The notes under the pieces were generated by a model, which was given only the letters and a program-made list of their open reading frames with translations, did not search any database and had not been told where the DNA came from. The translations under genes were made by a program, and so were the position numbers. From NCBI GenBank assembly GCA_023853785.1, contig JAJIRX010000649.1:1-64000 (forward strand): 64,000 nt of DNA. The letters are read 5' to 3'. Shown in pieces: positions 17,000-28,973 of the stretch (positions within the stretch are counted from its first letter, which is position 1; each line of letters opens with the position of its first letter). Source of the stretch: Psilocybe azurescens. Taxonomy: Eukaryota > Basidiomycota > Agaricomycetes > Agaricales > Agrocybaceae.

Positions 17000-19900
17000 T
17001 TTGTAACCACCATCATTACTGTACTGCTAGCTCACCACCTGCACTATACCTGCTACTACTAGGTCTACCACCAAAGCTGCACCTGCTGCTTCTGCTGTTG
17101 CTTTTAATAGCAGGAAGAGGCAAGGGTCTAGTGCTAGTCAGACTGCTAAGAAGAGATTAAGGTTTGGTTTAAACAGAGCAGCCAAGACAGATCTAGAGGA
17201 GGAGGAGAGGAAGAGGAGAGGGGAGGAGGAAGAGGAGGGGAGGAAGGGGAGAAGGAGGAGGGGAGGAGGAGGAGGAAGGGGAGGAGGAGGAGAAGGGGGA
17301 GGATGGGGAGGAAGGGAGAAGGAGGAGGATGGGGAGCAGGTGCAGGGGAGAGGGGAGAAGGGGGGAGGGGGGGGATGGAGCAGGATTGCCAGATCTAGAG
17401 GAGATAGTGGTTGATAAGTTGAGGAAAGGGGGGGAGAAGAGGGAGGAAAGCAACCTTGAAGAAAGAGGTCAAGAAGTATGAAGTTATTAACTATATTTTG
17501 ATTTATTTCTAACTTTATTTCAGATCAAAACAGCATAGGACAACTGCAGAGAAAAATGCAGCTGTTGAAGCTGAGGAAGCTAAGCACATTAGGAAACAGA
17601 CTCTATGCGTTTGTTTTTGTTCTTTGTTTATATATATATATTAAAATATTTTAAGCACTTTAAAAGTTCTGGAAAAGGAGGTGACCACTATGATGTCTTT
17701 GCCTGCTCCAGATATTTCTGCTCCAGTTGCTATCAGTTCAGAGAAGCAGAAAACATCTGAAAACAAGCTTTCTGATAAAGGTTAGTGTTTATATTTATAT
17801 TTATTTTAATTTTTATTTAATTATAAACAGATGCCACTATAGAGAGCCCACCTTGTCCTAAAGGTTCTTCTTGGGCTACAGGTGGCATTTTTAAGGCTGA
17901 GCAGTTGGATTCAGTTGATGATGAAGATCTTCATTTCTCACCTATTTTCAACAAAGTAAAGGGCTTTGTTCTTTTGTATTCATCTATATTGGATCCTTCT
18001 TAGCTTCATGCAACAAACATGAGGCCTAGAATGTGGGTTCCTGTTACTGTCAACAAAAATTGGGGCCAGTTTTGCAAAATGTTGCTAGTCTTTTGAACCA
18101 ATCACCAGTAAGTTTTCATAATACATGCTAATTTAAATTTCTATCTAACTATATTTAGAAAATTGTATTCTTGTCTGGGATGCTATAGATAAAGTTTGGG
18201 ACATGAAGGGTTTCTACAATAATGCAGTGAAATCCAATGATGAAATTTTATTCAAAGTTCATAATGGTAAACAAACTCTTCATATTCTTTGTGTAAATAT
18301 CATATAACAAGCTCAGCATGCTAAATATTACTAATTCAATGCTATAGAGCTCTTTTGAGCCTTCAATTTCTTTTTCTTCTATTGCGTCATCACATGCTCA
18401 ATCTCTTCAGGCTGCATCTCTTCCACCTATCTCTCATTCTGTCACACCAGACAGTGTTCTGGTCCACACTTGCTCTCCTTCACAATCCATATCAACATCT
18501 GGTGAGGTTGAAACTAGTAACATCAACACCACTGCTGCTGAAGAGACTATTTCTCATAAACCATTCACTTCTTATGAGTCCACCTTTGCTTCTGTTCTCA
18601 AGGTTCCAATGGACCTCACACATCAGCACCCACCCAAAGACCTTTCTGGCCAGTATCACTGCTATTGTGCTGTTAGCGCTGCTCTTGACCAGATGGCTAA
18701 AATCTCAAAGTGGCCTGACAGACCACCAACTGAGAAGCAAGTCATTGAGCTTCTCATTGGGAAGAGTCAATGGAGTAACATGTGTTAGTTTTTGTGATTA
18801 AACACTTTGTTTCTAATGTTCTACACTTGATATTTGGACTTGTACAAATGGACACTTAGTTAGAATTCGCTCTTTTGGTGTTTTTGCACACTGTTCTGTT
18901 AATAACTTTTTGTAGAGTAAAGTTATTCAAATTCTGATCACTGATCCGGAATCCCCTCATTGAGACGGTTCCGGTGATATATAATTTGTCACGTAATTAT
19001 AGGTTTGGTGTTTTGACGCAATATTGTGGACACCTATAGTCACGCCGCCATTTTTAGACACTTAGCCATGTAAAAGACCAGTATTCCTACTATGTCTGAG
19101 GAAACAAAGACACTAGAACAAGATTTGGAGTCTACAGAAGCAATTTACTATTTTCACTCATACTTGTCATTGTTGCCCATTTGAGATTTGACTCTATTGT
19201 TACTCATCAGTATAGCTACTGATTTGTGCATTATTGTCTATTTCTAACAACATGTGGTGTCCAACTTTTAAAAGGGCTGCTCAGTATTTTCCCAAGATGA
19301 GCAAGTGGCTTAATGGGGATTCTGATAGCATGACAGCAGTAGAGCTCTGGGGTGATGATGCAAGATATACTTTGAAAATTTTACAGGATTGGATGGATAA
19401 TGATGGAAAGATGCTAAAAAGAAAAAAGTTGTTGCTGTTGAGGAAATGGTCAGAGCAAGTTCATCAAAGGATACACCTGACCAGGAGAAGTCAAAGAAGA
19501 AGAAGAAGAAGCAATCTGAGCAGTAAGTAGGAAGAATATAAATATATGCAATGTATTTTTAAATGTTTTAAAATTTAACTGTTTGTATACTGTGATTTTT
19601 CAGATCTTTTATAAAAATCTACTTGATGGCTATATAACCTCTACTTCCTCTATTCTGGCTGCTTATCTGTCTTGCATATCGTCTTGGTGTATCAGCATCA
19701 GGACCAACAACACCATTTCCTAATATTACATTTTTGGCTTTAGCAATTTTGTGTCAACAACATTTAATCCAGATATTTCTTTGGAAACTGTGCTGCTAGT
19801 TCTTTTTCTCTAGTGGAAAATCCAGACTTGCTTAATTTACATGCCCACCAAAAGCACCCAAGTCTACAGGATGAAAAGCACATAGTTACTACAAGTTGGA

Positions 19901-21857
19901 TGAAGACTTTGAGTCATGCATTAAATAATTGACTTGATACTGGTCTTTCTATGCTTTTTCAACAAAACCAATTTATGTCTGATATCTGGGAAACTGTATT
20001 AGCTGTAAAGCTTGATACTTTTCTGAAGTTCTTGGTCTTACACCCTATAAACAAGGTGCTTTCCATCAAAAGTTGGAAAAAGTTTCTCAAAAGTGCATTG
20101 AACCAGTGCAGATAATCTGCCCTCTTAACATGATTTGTATAATTCCATTATGCAAATCTTGACATATTAGGGTATATACCTGTAGACATGATTTACCATT
20201 GGTGACTTTGCACAAAGGATCATCTATTTTTAAAAATGTTTCTGTGTTAACAGGAGAATGCACCAAATGCCACACATTATATTCTGCAGATCATCAAACT
20301 TATCATAATAATGACACTCGCATTGAGAGATATCTAAATTTTCCTAAATACATCCAGATTGGAAGCAACATCTGGTTGATTATGTTTTTGCAAATGCACT
20401 AATGAATGGCATATACTCATTTCATGCATCTGCAAATACATATACTCAATATTGGAACAATAGCTTTGGCACTATTGATTCTGCTAATATATTTAAACTT
20501 AGTCAAAAACAAGTCTGGCAAGCTTTTGTACAGCACTCTATTAGGGTTGTGGCTTCATCTTTACACACATCATTTGAAACTATTTCTGATATTGGTATTG
20601 ATGATCTTACTCAGCATGCCTTTGCTATACTTGGAAATGGTGGTGAAATTCCTGGTGCAAGAGAACATTCTTGTTCTGATTGTACCAAGCCATACAAAGA
20701 GACTGTTCAAGACAAAGATCCTATTCCAGGTACATTACCTGTTAAGCTATATACTTTAGATGGTGTTGTTATGGGGCCACAGGTTTGTTCTTTGACTTTT
20801 GTTTTATCTTTAAGTTTATACTAATTTTGTAAACTTAGATTTGTGCTTTTGATGGTTGCACCAATGATTTTATTAATGTACATGGTGGTTCACTTTGTAC
20901 AATACATGAGGTTGAACTTGCAAACAAATGCTGGATGATTGGCTGTAACAGAAATAAATTTGAAGAAACTCAAGCTTGCAGGCAACATCAAGACAACTGG
21001 AAGCAAAGTGTTCAGGCCTGTAGTAAAGAAACTCTCAATGGTATTTGTTGCATTCTTCAAAGGCCTGGTGAAAATCAAGAATGGCAACAAATTCCTGAAG
21101 GAGCTATTCAGCAACCACACGATGAAGAGATTGATGAGGATACTCATTTTACACAATAACAAAAAGATTATTTTTCACCTAATTGTTCATATTGTGTTGA
21201 AACTGCATGTGTACCTTGTGGAGTTGTTCTTGCATGGACCAAATTTGCCAAGTCTGAGTCTCCAACAAATATTCTCCACTGGCTAGAACATCTATTCCAA
21301 ATAAAGATGAAAGACCAGCTTACATTTGTATTGATAAAGCATGTCAAGTTTTCAAAACAGCTGTTAAACTCAAGTTATGAAATGAGTGGAAACAGACAAC
21401 TTGTTTTATTGTGGACTCTTATCACTATACCAATCATAAGGCAACTGATGAAGTTTGCCAGAAATGGTTCAATCCTGCACACAAAGATGGCAGTGCTCCA
21501 AATCTTGTGGGTGAAAAAGTTGATGAAAATGGAAACCTTATTCAATATAGAGAATTTAATACTCAAGTCTGTGAGCAACTTAATGCTTGGCTTGGTGGCT
21601 ATGAATCTATCTTAAAGCAAATGACATCCAAAATTTTCAATTGGTTTATACATACAATGTTGGTTTATCATGTGAAGCATGTTCTTGACAAGTTATCATC
21701 TTCACAAAATGAGGACTCAATAGATGATGAAAGCAGTGAAGAAGAGGAATCCAGTGCAAGTAGCAATAGTAGCCAGAGTAGCAGCCAGACAACCCAAAGT
21801 GATGAAAATAGTGAGACAACAGATAGTAGTGATGATGAAATGCATGTCTCAGATTAA
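17000..21857 (+). pseudogene. KDZ transposase-associated protein (cysteine-cluster type), broken
   Basis: The plus strand encodes blocks split by short introns and shifts. These are an Ala/Lys/Glu-rich N-part with a purine tract (17170-17450); TSYESTFASVLKVPMDLTHQ and IELLIGKSQWSNM (18560-18782); then, after the solo LTR, WCPTFKRAAQYFPKMSKWL; and IKVWQAFV-like, HSCSDCTKPYK (20660-20700) and MIGCNRNKFEETQACRQHQD (20935-21000) with Cys/His pairs. The last block (21411-21857, 148 codons) has NPAHKDGSAPNLVGEKVDEN, FNTQVCEQLNAWLGGYE and an acidic serine tail. From memory of the family, this matches the CxC5/CxC6 KDZ-associated proteins. I judge it inactive because of internal stops and the LTR. 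Confidence 0.62.
18783..19249. repeat. Solo LTR 1 (467 bp) in the KDZ-type gene
   Basis: It starts TGTTAG and ends CTAACA, and is flanked by the exact 5 bp duplication ACATG (18778-18782 and 19250-19254). Removing it and one ACATG restores an open frame through GKSQWSNM-WCPTFKRA. It is nearly identical to solo LTR 2 at 29930-30398. Confidence 0.9.
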
Positions 21858-22087
21858 ATAAATATTGTACAATTTTCTCTATTTCATTAATCAAGTCTAG
21901 TGAACTCAAAGATAAACAGGGTCCAGTGGATTCCACTGGACTCTATTTATTTGATTTCTACTTATTTACTGTATCAAGTCTACCAAAGTCCAGTGGACTC
22001 TGTTTATCTTTTACACTTAGTATATAGGCAAGTCCAGTGGAGTCCATTGGAGTCCATATGGACTGTGTGGGGGATGATAAAGTACTA

Positions 22088-22513
22088 GGTTGTTAGCAAA
22101 AAGAAAAAGATGAGGGATGGACAGAACATATCTGTGCAGATGGGTGGCATGATGTTTGATGTGAGCTAGTCGCATACTTAGTTGCCACTGCATGTGGCAC
22201 AAGCATGTGACATGGTACACTGGAGGTCTTGATTATGGATTAGCAATAGAGGGTGGTGGAGAGGGTAATGGTAGCACTTACTGAGGTACTGCTATTATTA
22301 TGCTACATGAGCACTGTTGCCAGTTCTTGTTACTGTCAGGTGGTGTCAGCTTTACTATAGAAATGGGAATGTCAGTACTTAGTATTAGCACAGTGAGTGT
22401 GGGGCAGTGAAAATAGCATCAATGACATTGGGCATCATTGACAATTGTGAGGGCAAGGGAATGGTGGTGGTGGTGGTGGTGAACCAAGAACAAAGTTGAA
22501 CTTCACAAATAAC
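22088..22513. other. Non-coding stretch between element C and repeat Y1
   Basis: About 430 bp with no recognised gene or terminal repeat. It includes a short GGT run at 22460-22480. Probably older transposon debris. Confidence 0.4.
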
Positions 22514-22965
22514 TAGGCAACAGCATGGGTATTCCCATATATATCCGCCCTGTTATCCATACTCAACCTGTGCAATACCATGCCCATGAATCACACATTT
22601 TTCCCATCAAAAAGAGTCTAAAAATGGCCAAATCAGTCCAGAAATAACTGAGATATAGTCTATTTTAATGCATTGCATATGTATGTACAATTGGCCATAA
22701 TTCACTCAGTTCTGGCACAAAAATTACGCTTTTGGACTTGTTTTGAAGGTAACATGTATGATAATCTTTGCGTAACGACTTTCAGTGCGAAGGGCTAACG
22801 AATCAAATTTGAGTGCTACTAAATTTGCGAGTGTAAGCTAGTTGGGGCGAAAATACGCGAAGCGTGTCTCCCGACCCGGAGAAAAACCTCCAACATGGGG
22901 ATTGAGGCGAAACGCGTTACCCGACTGTTAGGAGTGAGCGACGCATCGTGTGAGACTCGATTCCC

Positions 22966-24335
22966 TTAGTTGTAGGAGTGAATGACTTGGCTTACCTTTA
23001 TGTAAACGTCTTCTAGCCGCACTCGAGGGACAATGAATCTGTTGAAGTTCGTGTGTACCTGGGGTGAAGCTTGCATATACGGGGCTAAGATTTCGGCGTG
23101 TTTTGTTAGGTACAGCAGGAAGGCATCACTTGCCCAGCGTCCTTTCACTTTCATTACTTGAATGGGATGCCGCGCATGAGGTATTCAAGTGTGGCTCCTA
23201 TGCGGATTCCATGGCCTTGCAAGGGTTCCAGACCTGCTTGACGAGCTGCCGCTGCTACTCTTTCCAGAAACTTGGATTTTGTAAGCGGGCGATGCCCTTT
23301 CTTGTGTTTGTACCCAAACAGATGTCCGTTTGGTGGTGGGGAATTTATGTGTCTTAAATGGATTAGCATTGGCATGTGGCAGACAGCGTGTGACCTTGTT
23401 ACCTGTGGTGATTGAGCGCAGCAACCGGGTCCGTCTCTCCATTCTGTCTCGCCCCAGTTTACATCTTCTCCCTGAATGCTGACCTTTGTCCTGGGCAGAC
23501 GTGGGACGGTGACCTCGTTTCCTTCACGGTCTCGGCTCTCACTAAGATTGGCTGGGGTTGCATGGATTGCAGGATCAAAGTCTGTTAGGCGGCGTACTGT
23601 GAATTCACCTAGTCGGGCTGCTGCGTAGAAGCACGTTGTCAGGCAGGCAAAAACTGCAGCATCGAGTGGGGCTTGAAGGTCAAGCTGACGTTTGACTGCT
23701 GTTATGAAGTCTGGGGTGTAAGGCCTTCGTTTTTTCCTCTTTGATTGTTCTGGGGTGAGTTTTTCTGCTGCTTTCATGATAGTCTCCATTTCCTCATCGT
23801 TGAGTGACCAGTTTATTCCATAAAGTATGTGCCATGCCCGAACACCGTGCAGGTAATTGTTGAGGGTCTTGTAGGAGTAGGCTCCGACGAGGTCAGAGAT
23901 GAAGGCGGCGATGAGAATGGAGCTGGCTGGTGCTCGTTGGCGCTCTGGGATGTTCTTCAAATCACACCAGACGTGGTATGCCAGAAGGCCTGATCCGTAA
24001 GTCTCTCTTGTAGACTCCTCCCATGCACAACCAATGACTGTCTGGATTCGTTCCAGGTCTGTATCAGACAGGTTTACTGGCTGACCTTTGGAGTCAGTGG
24101 CCTCTCGTGCCTGCACAGGTTTCCAGAAGTAGAGTCGGTCTCTTGCCAAGCAGCGTGGACGCTGCTCAGATGCATGAAGTGTGAGGTGGGCGGGGTATGG
24201 TGCTGGGCGTGTCCTGCTGGCCTGTGCTGAGGTGAGGGCTGCTGCTGGCCTGAGTCGGTTTTGAGGCTGCACAACGTTATGCTGAGAAGTTCTGCCTGAG
24301 GTATGTGCATTCTTCCTCCAGCTCACGCTTGGCAT
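22966..24335 (-). pseudogene. DIRS tyrosine recombinase
   Basis: The 393-codon frame 23154-24335 holds the N-terminal core-binding region (SDTDLERIQTVIGCAWEEST) and the first catalytic Arg in AARLGEFTVRRL. The H-x-x-R box is GHGIRIGATLEYLM. The frame stops after RGIPFK at 23154 and resumes one base shifted as VMKVKGRWASDAFLLYLTKH, which contains the Trp and the presumed Tyr nucleophile. A single missing A near 23160 explains the break. The enzyme would integrate a circular cDNA. Confidence 0.83.
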
Positions 24336-24604
24336 TGACGATGATACGCTTCATTATTTGAATAGGTCTGTTGTGACTTGGCAAGTGGCTTGTGTAGACA
24401 CCCAGTTTTACCAGCCTGGTACTCAGAGAGGCGGGGCTGCTCGTCAAAGTCGGCAATGAATGGCTGGAGCTCTGTTGGGATTGGGATAGGAGGGAGAAGG
24501 AAAGTGCGTGAGGGGTATATTCCTCTGGATGGGTTGTCTGCGGGATTAAATTTACTTCGCGACGTGAGCGTGAGTGGATTGTGACCTTTCTTGCTTTTGT
24601 GAAC

Positions 24605-26899
24605 TCATGTATGCGTCAGAAAGCTTTCATTAGTGGGCCTGTTTCGACTAGCGCCCTTTCCACCATCCCTCGACAACTCCTTTGTTGTTGCCGAAGACTT
24701 TGAGGTGCTGCTTACGTGGCTCAGATACATGGTGGCAAAGTGATTGGATAAGGAACTCAAGCCGACTGCTTCTGCCCATCCAATTTCACGGTGGTCTGCT
24801 TTCCACCCCGGTATGAGCCGCCATGCCCTCCATCTGTTTCCGATAGAAGATGCCGATGCCAACACCGGAGCTGGCATCTGAGTAGGCTTCGTAGTCATGG
24901 AGGATGATTGGGCCTGGTATGTCTCGGAAAAGGTAGGGTTTACTGAGTGTTCGGGACCACCACTGAAGGTCCTCTGTAGTGCCACGTGGTGGGGTGCGTG
25001 GAATGAAAATACAGTTATTGGTGATACTAAGCATGGCCTCCAGAGATGTGAGGTAAGCCCGTCCTTCTGTGACCACAAGGCAGCAGTGAAGCAGTTTTCC
25101 GTATAGGCTCTGGATCTGTGCAAGTGTGTGGCGCTGTCTCTGTTGCCAGTCTTGAATGGCAGCCAAGTACTTCGCTTTTTGGTGTCTGGCAGGAAAACGA
25201 TTTTAGTGTTGAGGTCCCAGCTGAGTCCCAGGTATGGCACCACTGCTGTGAATGGTACTGTCTTTGATGGTTCCCAAGGCTTTCCCAAGCGATCTGAAAG
25301 ATGATCAATATCACGGTCACCATAGGTAAATAAAGATTGTGGTGAAGAGTTTGCTGCAAGGTCACGAAGAGGTGAGCTATTATCTTCATCAAATTCCTCA
25401 AGGCGTCCATCTTCCATTTGGTTTCCACAGAACCAAATCCGGCTGCCATCACAGCGGCGTCCTCCATTAGCAACAATGCTCTTGTGCCATTCCTCACGTT
25501 GCTTGTTGTATGCTGGCAAGTATGATCGCCGGATCCAGAAAAATATGTGGTCATCAACCCACTTTGACAGTGGTCCGATACCCTCTTTCCGAAAGATGTC
25601 TGTTCCTGCATCTGCCAGTTCTCCGTAGACCCCTCCTGCTGAGGTAAGCCCAAAATTATTACATGTGTTGATTGCAAATCTATTTTCTCCACGTGAGGCG
25701 GGATGACGAGTCCTGGCCATTGACTCGGTGTGATAGGAATAGTGCGATATGCTTCTGCCACATCGCCGGACTGAGGCTTGTGAGCCTGGTGGTAGGTTTG
25801 CAATAAGAAAAGCGACCGTGTTGAAGGTACCCCAGGTACAGGGAAAATTGTTAATATTAATAGATGAATTAACTGACGTGGTATTTGGTAGGGGAGAGTG
25901 TGGGGATGAGAAATTATGGACAGCTCGAAACTTTCCTGGTTTTCCAGGTTTGGGAATGATGGACAAGGGCGAGGGTTTGAAAGGGACCGATGAGGTCCTC
26001 GGTCTCTTGTTTGGTGTATGGCCCAAGGTATCGTCCTTTCTTAAATTCCTTGTCTTCAATTTCCTGATAGGCTTCAGGAAACTCTTCGATTGAGGAACTG
26101 TTGGGTGGAGTGTATGTACAGGTGATGCTGCGGATGCCAGCGTTGAAGCCAGTCTGAATGCTATGTGACAGGTTTGGGTATCGTTCTGTGAGGTTGTGTT
26201 GATGTAGGAGTGCTGCCCATTCTTCATATTTATACGGTGAGAGTGCATTATGCTTTCTGAGCTCGAGGGCATTCCTGAGCCCCATGGTCGGCTCTCTCGC
26301 ATCCAGAGCAGATATGGCGTTGGGGGTGGTCTGTGTTTTTGCATCCAACAGGACGTTGCCAGTCTGAGCATAATTGTAAACCTGATGATAAAGAGACAAG
26401 TCGTCCATTTTCTGCTCGGCGGGTTTTGGCCTCTCCACCGCTGACCACTGTGGAGCTGTTGCAGGTCCTGACATTGTGTGGGTGACGCCCAAGGCATATG
26501 GCACAGGCTGCTGGGCTTGTTGAGGATGTGCCGTTCGCGAAAAGAGGAGCTAGCTGGTGGGGTATTGGTATCATTTTGTTGGGATTTTGCAGATGAATAT
26601 CTGGATGTATGTGGTCTTTGTCTCATCGCTGGAGATGGTGATGATGGATAGGCATTGTATCCTGTTCTTCTTGCCAATGGTGACATTGAACGTGAGTTTC
26701 GGCGATAGTGAGATGTATTTGACATGTTTTGGCTCGATGACCTTGGGGTCCTGCCATTATTGTTATGATAATCCCGTCGGGGTGTGCTTGCATTGGTCAC
26801 AGCTCTTTGAAGCTGTAGGCCACAATTTTCCGGATATCGTGTCAATTTTTGATATGGTTGATAATGGGAGTTTATATGTAAAATTGGGTTTTTAGGCAC
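24605..26899 (-). pseudogene. DIRS zinc-knuckle / reverse transcriptase / RNase H region
   Basis: A long frame of 764 codons passes through several domains in alternating frames. CAICLGRHPHNVRTC (about 26495-26450) and CSGCERADHGAQECP (about 26290-26255) are cysteine knuckles. SPLSIIPKPGKPGKFRAVHN starts the RT (about 25960-25905), and KWVDDHIFFWIRRSYL (about 25560-25510) is the RT active-site box with the aspartate pair. YSDASSGVGIGIF (about 24880-24840) and REIGWAEAVGLSS (about 24790-24755) are RNase H blocks. Frame switches in the RT make translation as written unlikely. Confidence 0.78.
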
Positions 26900-27052
26900 A
26901 TAATGTTGGTATTAGGCATGATCGTTGGCATTGAGCACATAATATATGTGTTAGGCATATCATATTGGCATTAGGCACATAGCATTGGCATGGAGGCATT
27001 GTTTTGCAGTATGAGAAGATAGCATGAATGGGAGATGATTGCATAGGGATAA

Positions 27053-27968
27053 TTAGATTATCGGGACTAAGAGTTTATGAATTTTGTTAAGACTGACCTC
27101 ATTTAAACCTTCTGCCCGTCGTCTATCATAGAATTCTTCAGCAATGTTTCGGAGAGTCTCTGGATTTATATTAGCAATATTGAAACCTTCGTTTAGCTCT
27201 AGGGCATCATGCCATTCTCGTCTGACTGCTGCCTGGAATGCAATGAGGATGAGTTCACCATTTGGGCGTGACCGCATTGGGTGGTCTTCCAGCTTGAAAT
27301 AGAAATGGGCAAGGGCGTCGATATGCTTTGGCGGCCAACCTAATTTGTTCATGTGATGAAGTAATAGATTTTTCCCCATCGTCATCTGTCTCCAGGTAAG
27401 GTCTTTATCTTTGATAACATTCTTTGAGGGTTTGAAAGATGCAACAGGTTTTAAGGCCATGAAACCATCCACCTTAGCTATCCCAAAGGTTTCATCTGCT
27501 GTGGCTTTTGGCGTCCTCTGCCGCTTCTGCACAGCCTTCGGGGGTGAAATATGACAGTTCCACATATTCGCCGTTCTTGAGTTTGTTGATAGCAAAAGCA
27601 GCTGGTCGTGGCATAATAAAACTTTCACCCATGCTGCGTTCATCGAAATCATTGATTTTCGGTTTCTTCTTCTCAAGCTCTTTTCGCTCAGCTTCTGCTG
27701 CTCTTTCTTCTTCCTCACGTCTCTGCTCTTCCTCATTTCTGATTTGCTCAGCTCGTTGTTCTTCAGCCTCCTGTTCCTGTTGTACTTGTTCATTCCATGC
27801 GGCAATCCTTGTCTGTTTATCTGCGTTGTATGCTTCCTGAAGCTGAATGACAGCCTGTTCAATGGTGATGCCTGGGCCTTGCATCATGAGGTTTCTGAGG
27901 TTCTGATATCCCGGACCATTGAAATCTGGGTTCGGCTCAAGATTTGGGTCTTGGGCAGCGGGAGGCAT
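27053..27968 (-). pseudogene. DIRS gag-like ORF1
   Basis: It begins MPPAAQDPNLEPNPDFNG (27968). A Glu/Arg-rich coiled-coil follows (about 27830-27650), then a conserved C-part (27490-27060; LTWRQMTMGKNLLLHHMNKL and HFYFKLEDHPMRSRPNG) in another frame. The position upstream of RT and the coiled-coil suggest a nucleocapsid or assembly function. The frame change near 27490 splits the ORF. Confidence 0.65.
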
Positions 27969-28124
27969 GATAGGGGAATTATAGTTTTTGTAGGCTTATA
28001 AGATACCACACTAGTTGACAGTAATAAAGTCTATTGGAATGAAAAAACAAAAATGGAGTAACGCTGAAGTGCTCGACGCGAGATTGTCGAGCTACTTTCC
28101 GCCAGCGAGTGGAAGAGTGAAAGA

Positions 28125-28149
28125 GAGAAGTGCACGTGATGCACTTCTC
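28125..28149. repeat. Perfect 10 bp inverted repeat near the DIRS end
   Basis: GAGAAGTGCA and TGCACTTCTC are separated by 5 bp (CGTGA). It lies inside the left-end control region of the DIRS element as read on its coding strand, between gag and the Y1 border. It could be part of the terminal structure of the retrotransposon. Confidence 0.55.
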
Positions 28150-28345
28150 GTCTGCTCAAAGACGATATTCTATCACTTCACTCGTGCCTCGTTTTGTTCT
28201 AGAAACAAATTTTTATCCGTAATTGTATCTGCACTATAACCGGCTATTAACCCATATAAAATACCCAAACCCATGCTGTTGCCTACAAATCACAGCAGTT
28301 CAACCTATCACATGTTGCATGGGAAAATTTCCCAAAACTGATATG

Positions 28346-28404
28346 AAAAGTGATGTGACCAAATCTACAAGACACATCTCGTAGATTTGGTCACATCACT
28401 TTTT
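28346..28404. repeat. Isolated 59 bp hairpin
   Basis: The left arm AAAAGTGATGTGACCAAATC and beyond pairs with the right arm over 23 perfect bases, plus 3 more after one mismatch, with a loop of about 5 bases. It lies outside repeat Y1. Just before it is the palindrome GGGAAAATTTCCC (28321-28333). Confidence 0.7.
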
Positions 28405-28660
28405 AGAAATATTGTCACAACCAAAATCCATCCCATCCTGTTTAAGTTGTACTAAAAGCAGGGTGAATTATAGCAACAGTGCTTGGTGAGAAGAATGTGG
28501 CAGCACATATCTTTCAGTTTATCCAAGCTCTAAACAGATATGTGAGAATGTGGTGGGTGGGGGAATGTTGAAAGGAGTTCCCTTTACCAGGAATGGCATA
28601 GGTAAACAAAAGCACAAATGGAGAATGTCATGTGCTTTACATTATTTATTTGCTTTCAAA
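28405..28660. other. Non-coding spacer before repeat Y2
   Basis: No gene recognised; low-complexity GT-rich bits at about 28540-28570. Probable transposon debris. Confidence 0.35.
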
Positions 28661-28973
28661 GGCAACAGCATGTGTATTCTCATGCATATTGGCCCTATTA
28701 TCCATATCCAACTTGTGTAGTACCATACCCATGATCTGTGCATGTTTACCGATCAAATAGAGTTCAAAAACAGCCATTGGTCCAGAAATGACTGAGATAT
28801 GGTCTATTTTAATACATTGCACAAAATTAGCTGTAATTTACTCAGTTTTGGTTCAAAAATTACATTTTTAGACTCGTTTCAAAGAGTACAGATAGAATTA
28901 TTTTATCCATAATTGTGTTTGTGCAATATCCAGCTATTAACCTGTACAGAATACCTGAACCTGTGCTGTTGTC
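28661..28973. mobile_element. Repeat Y, copy 2: intact 313 bp TIR element
   Basis: It starts GGCAACAGCATGTGTATTC and ends ACCTGTGCTGTTGTC, which are imperfect inverted repeats. It matches Y1 on both sides of the DIRS element and is the empty-site reference for that insertion. No coding capacity. Confidence 0.68.

Larger units (their letters stand above)
16894..22087 (+). mobile_element. Element C: decayed KDZ-type DNA transposon, left end missing
   Basis: The right end (22060-22087) reads GTGTGGGGGATGATAAAGTAC, the same type as the right ends of A, B and E. It is preceded by TCCAGTGGA motifs (21915-22060), the motif also found in A. The interior encodes a KDZ-associated protein in several exons or fragments (17000-21860) and contains solo LTR 1 (18783-19249). 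No matching left end is present before 16894. KDZ (Kyakuja-Dileera-Zisupton) elements are large DNA transposons expanded in Agaricomycetes. Confidence 0.65.
22768..28204 (-). mobile_element. DIRS-type tyrosine-recombinase retrotransposon
   Basis: The minus strand carries gag (27968 leftwards), a zinc-knuckle region with RT and RNase H (26899-24605), and a tyrosine recombinase (24335-22966). There is no integrase and no LTR, which is the DIRS arrangement. The borders are set by comparison with the empty site in Y2 and are good to about 10 bp. The ends contain GC-rich DNA unlike the surroundings, and a perfect 10 bp inverted repeat at 28125-28149. The gag, RT and recombinase frames each need one or more shifts. 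Confidence 0.82.
22516..28283. mobile_element. Repeat Y, copy 1: small TIR element split by the DIRS retrotransposon
   Basis: The outer ends are GGCAACAGCATGGGT (22516) and its inverted form at 28269-28283, each flanked by TA, as in Tc1/mariner-type MITEs. The left 250 bp (22516-22767) and right 75 bp (28205-28283) match the two halves of the uninterrupted copy Y2 (28661-28973). The native element is therefore about 310 bp. Confidence 0.7.
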
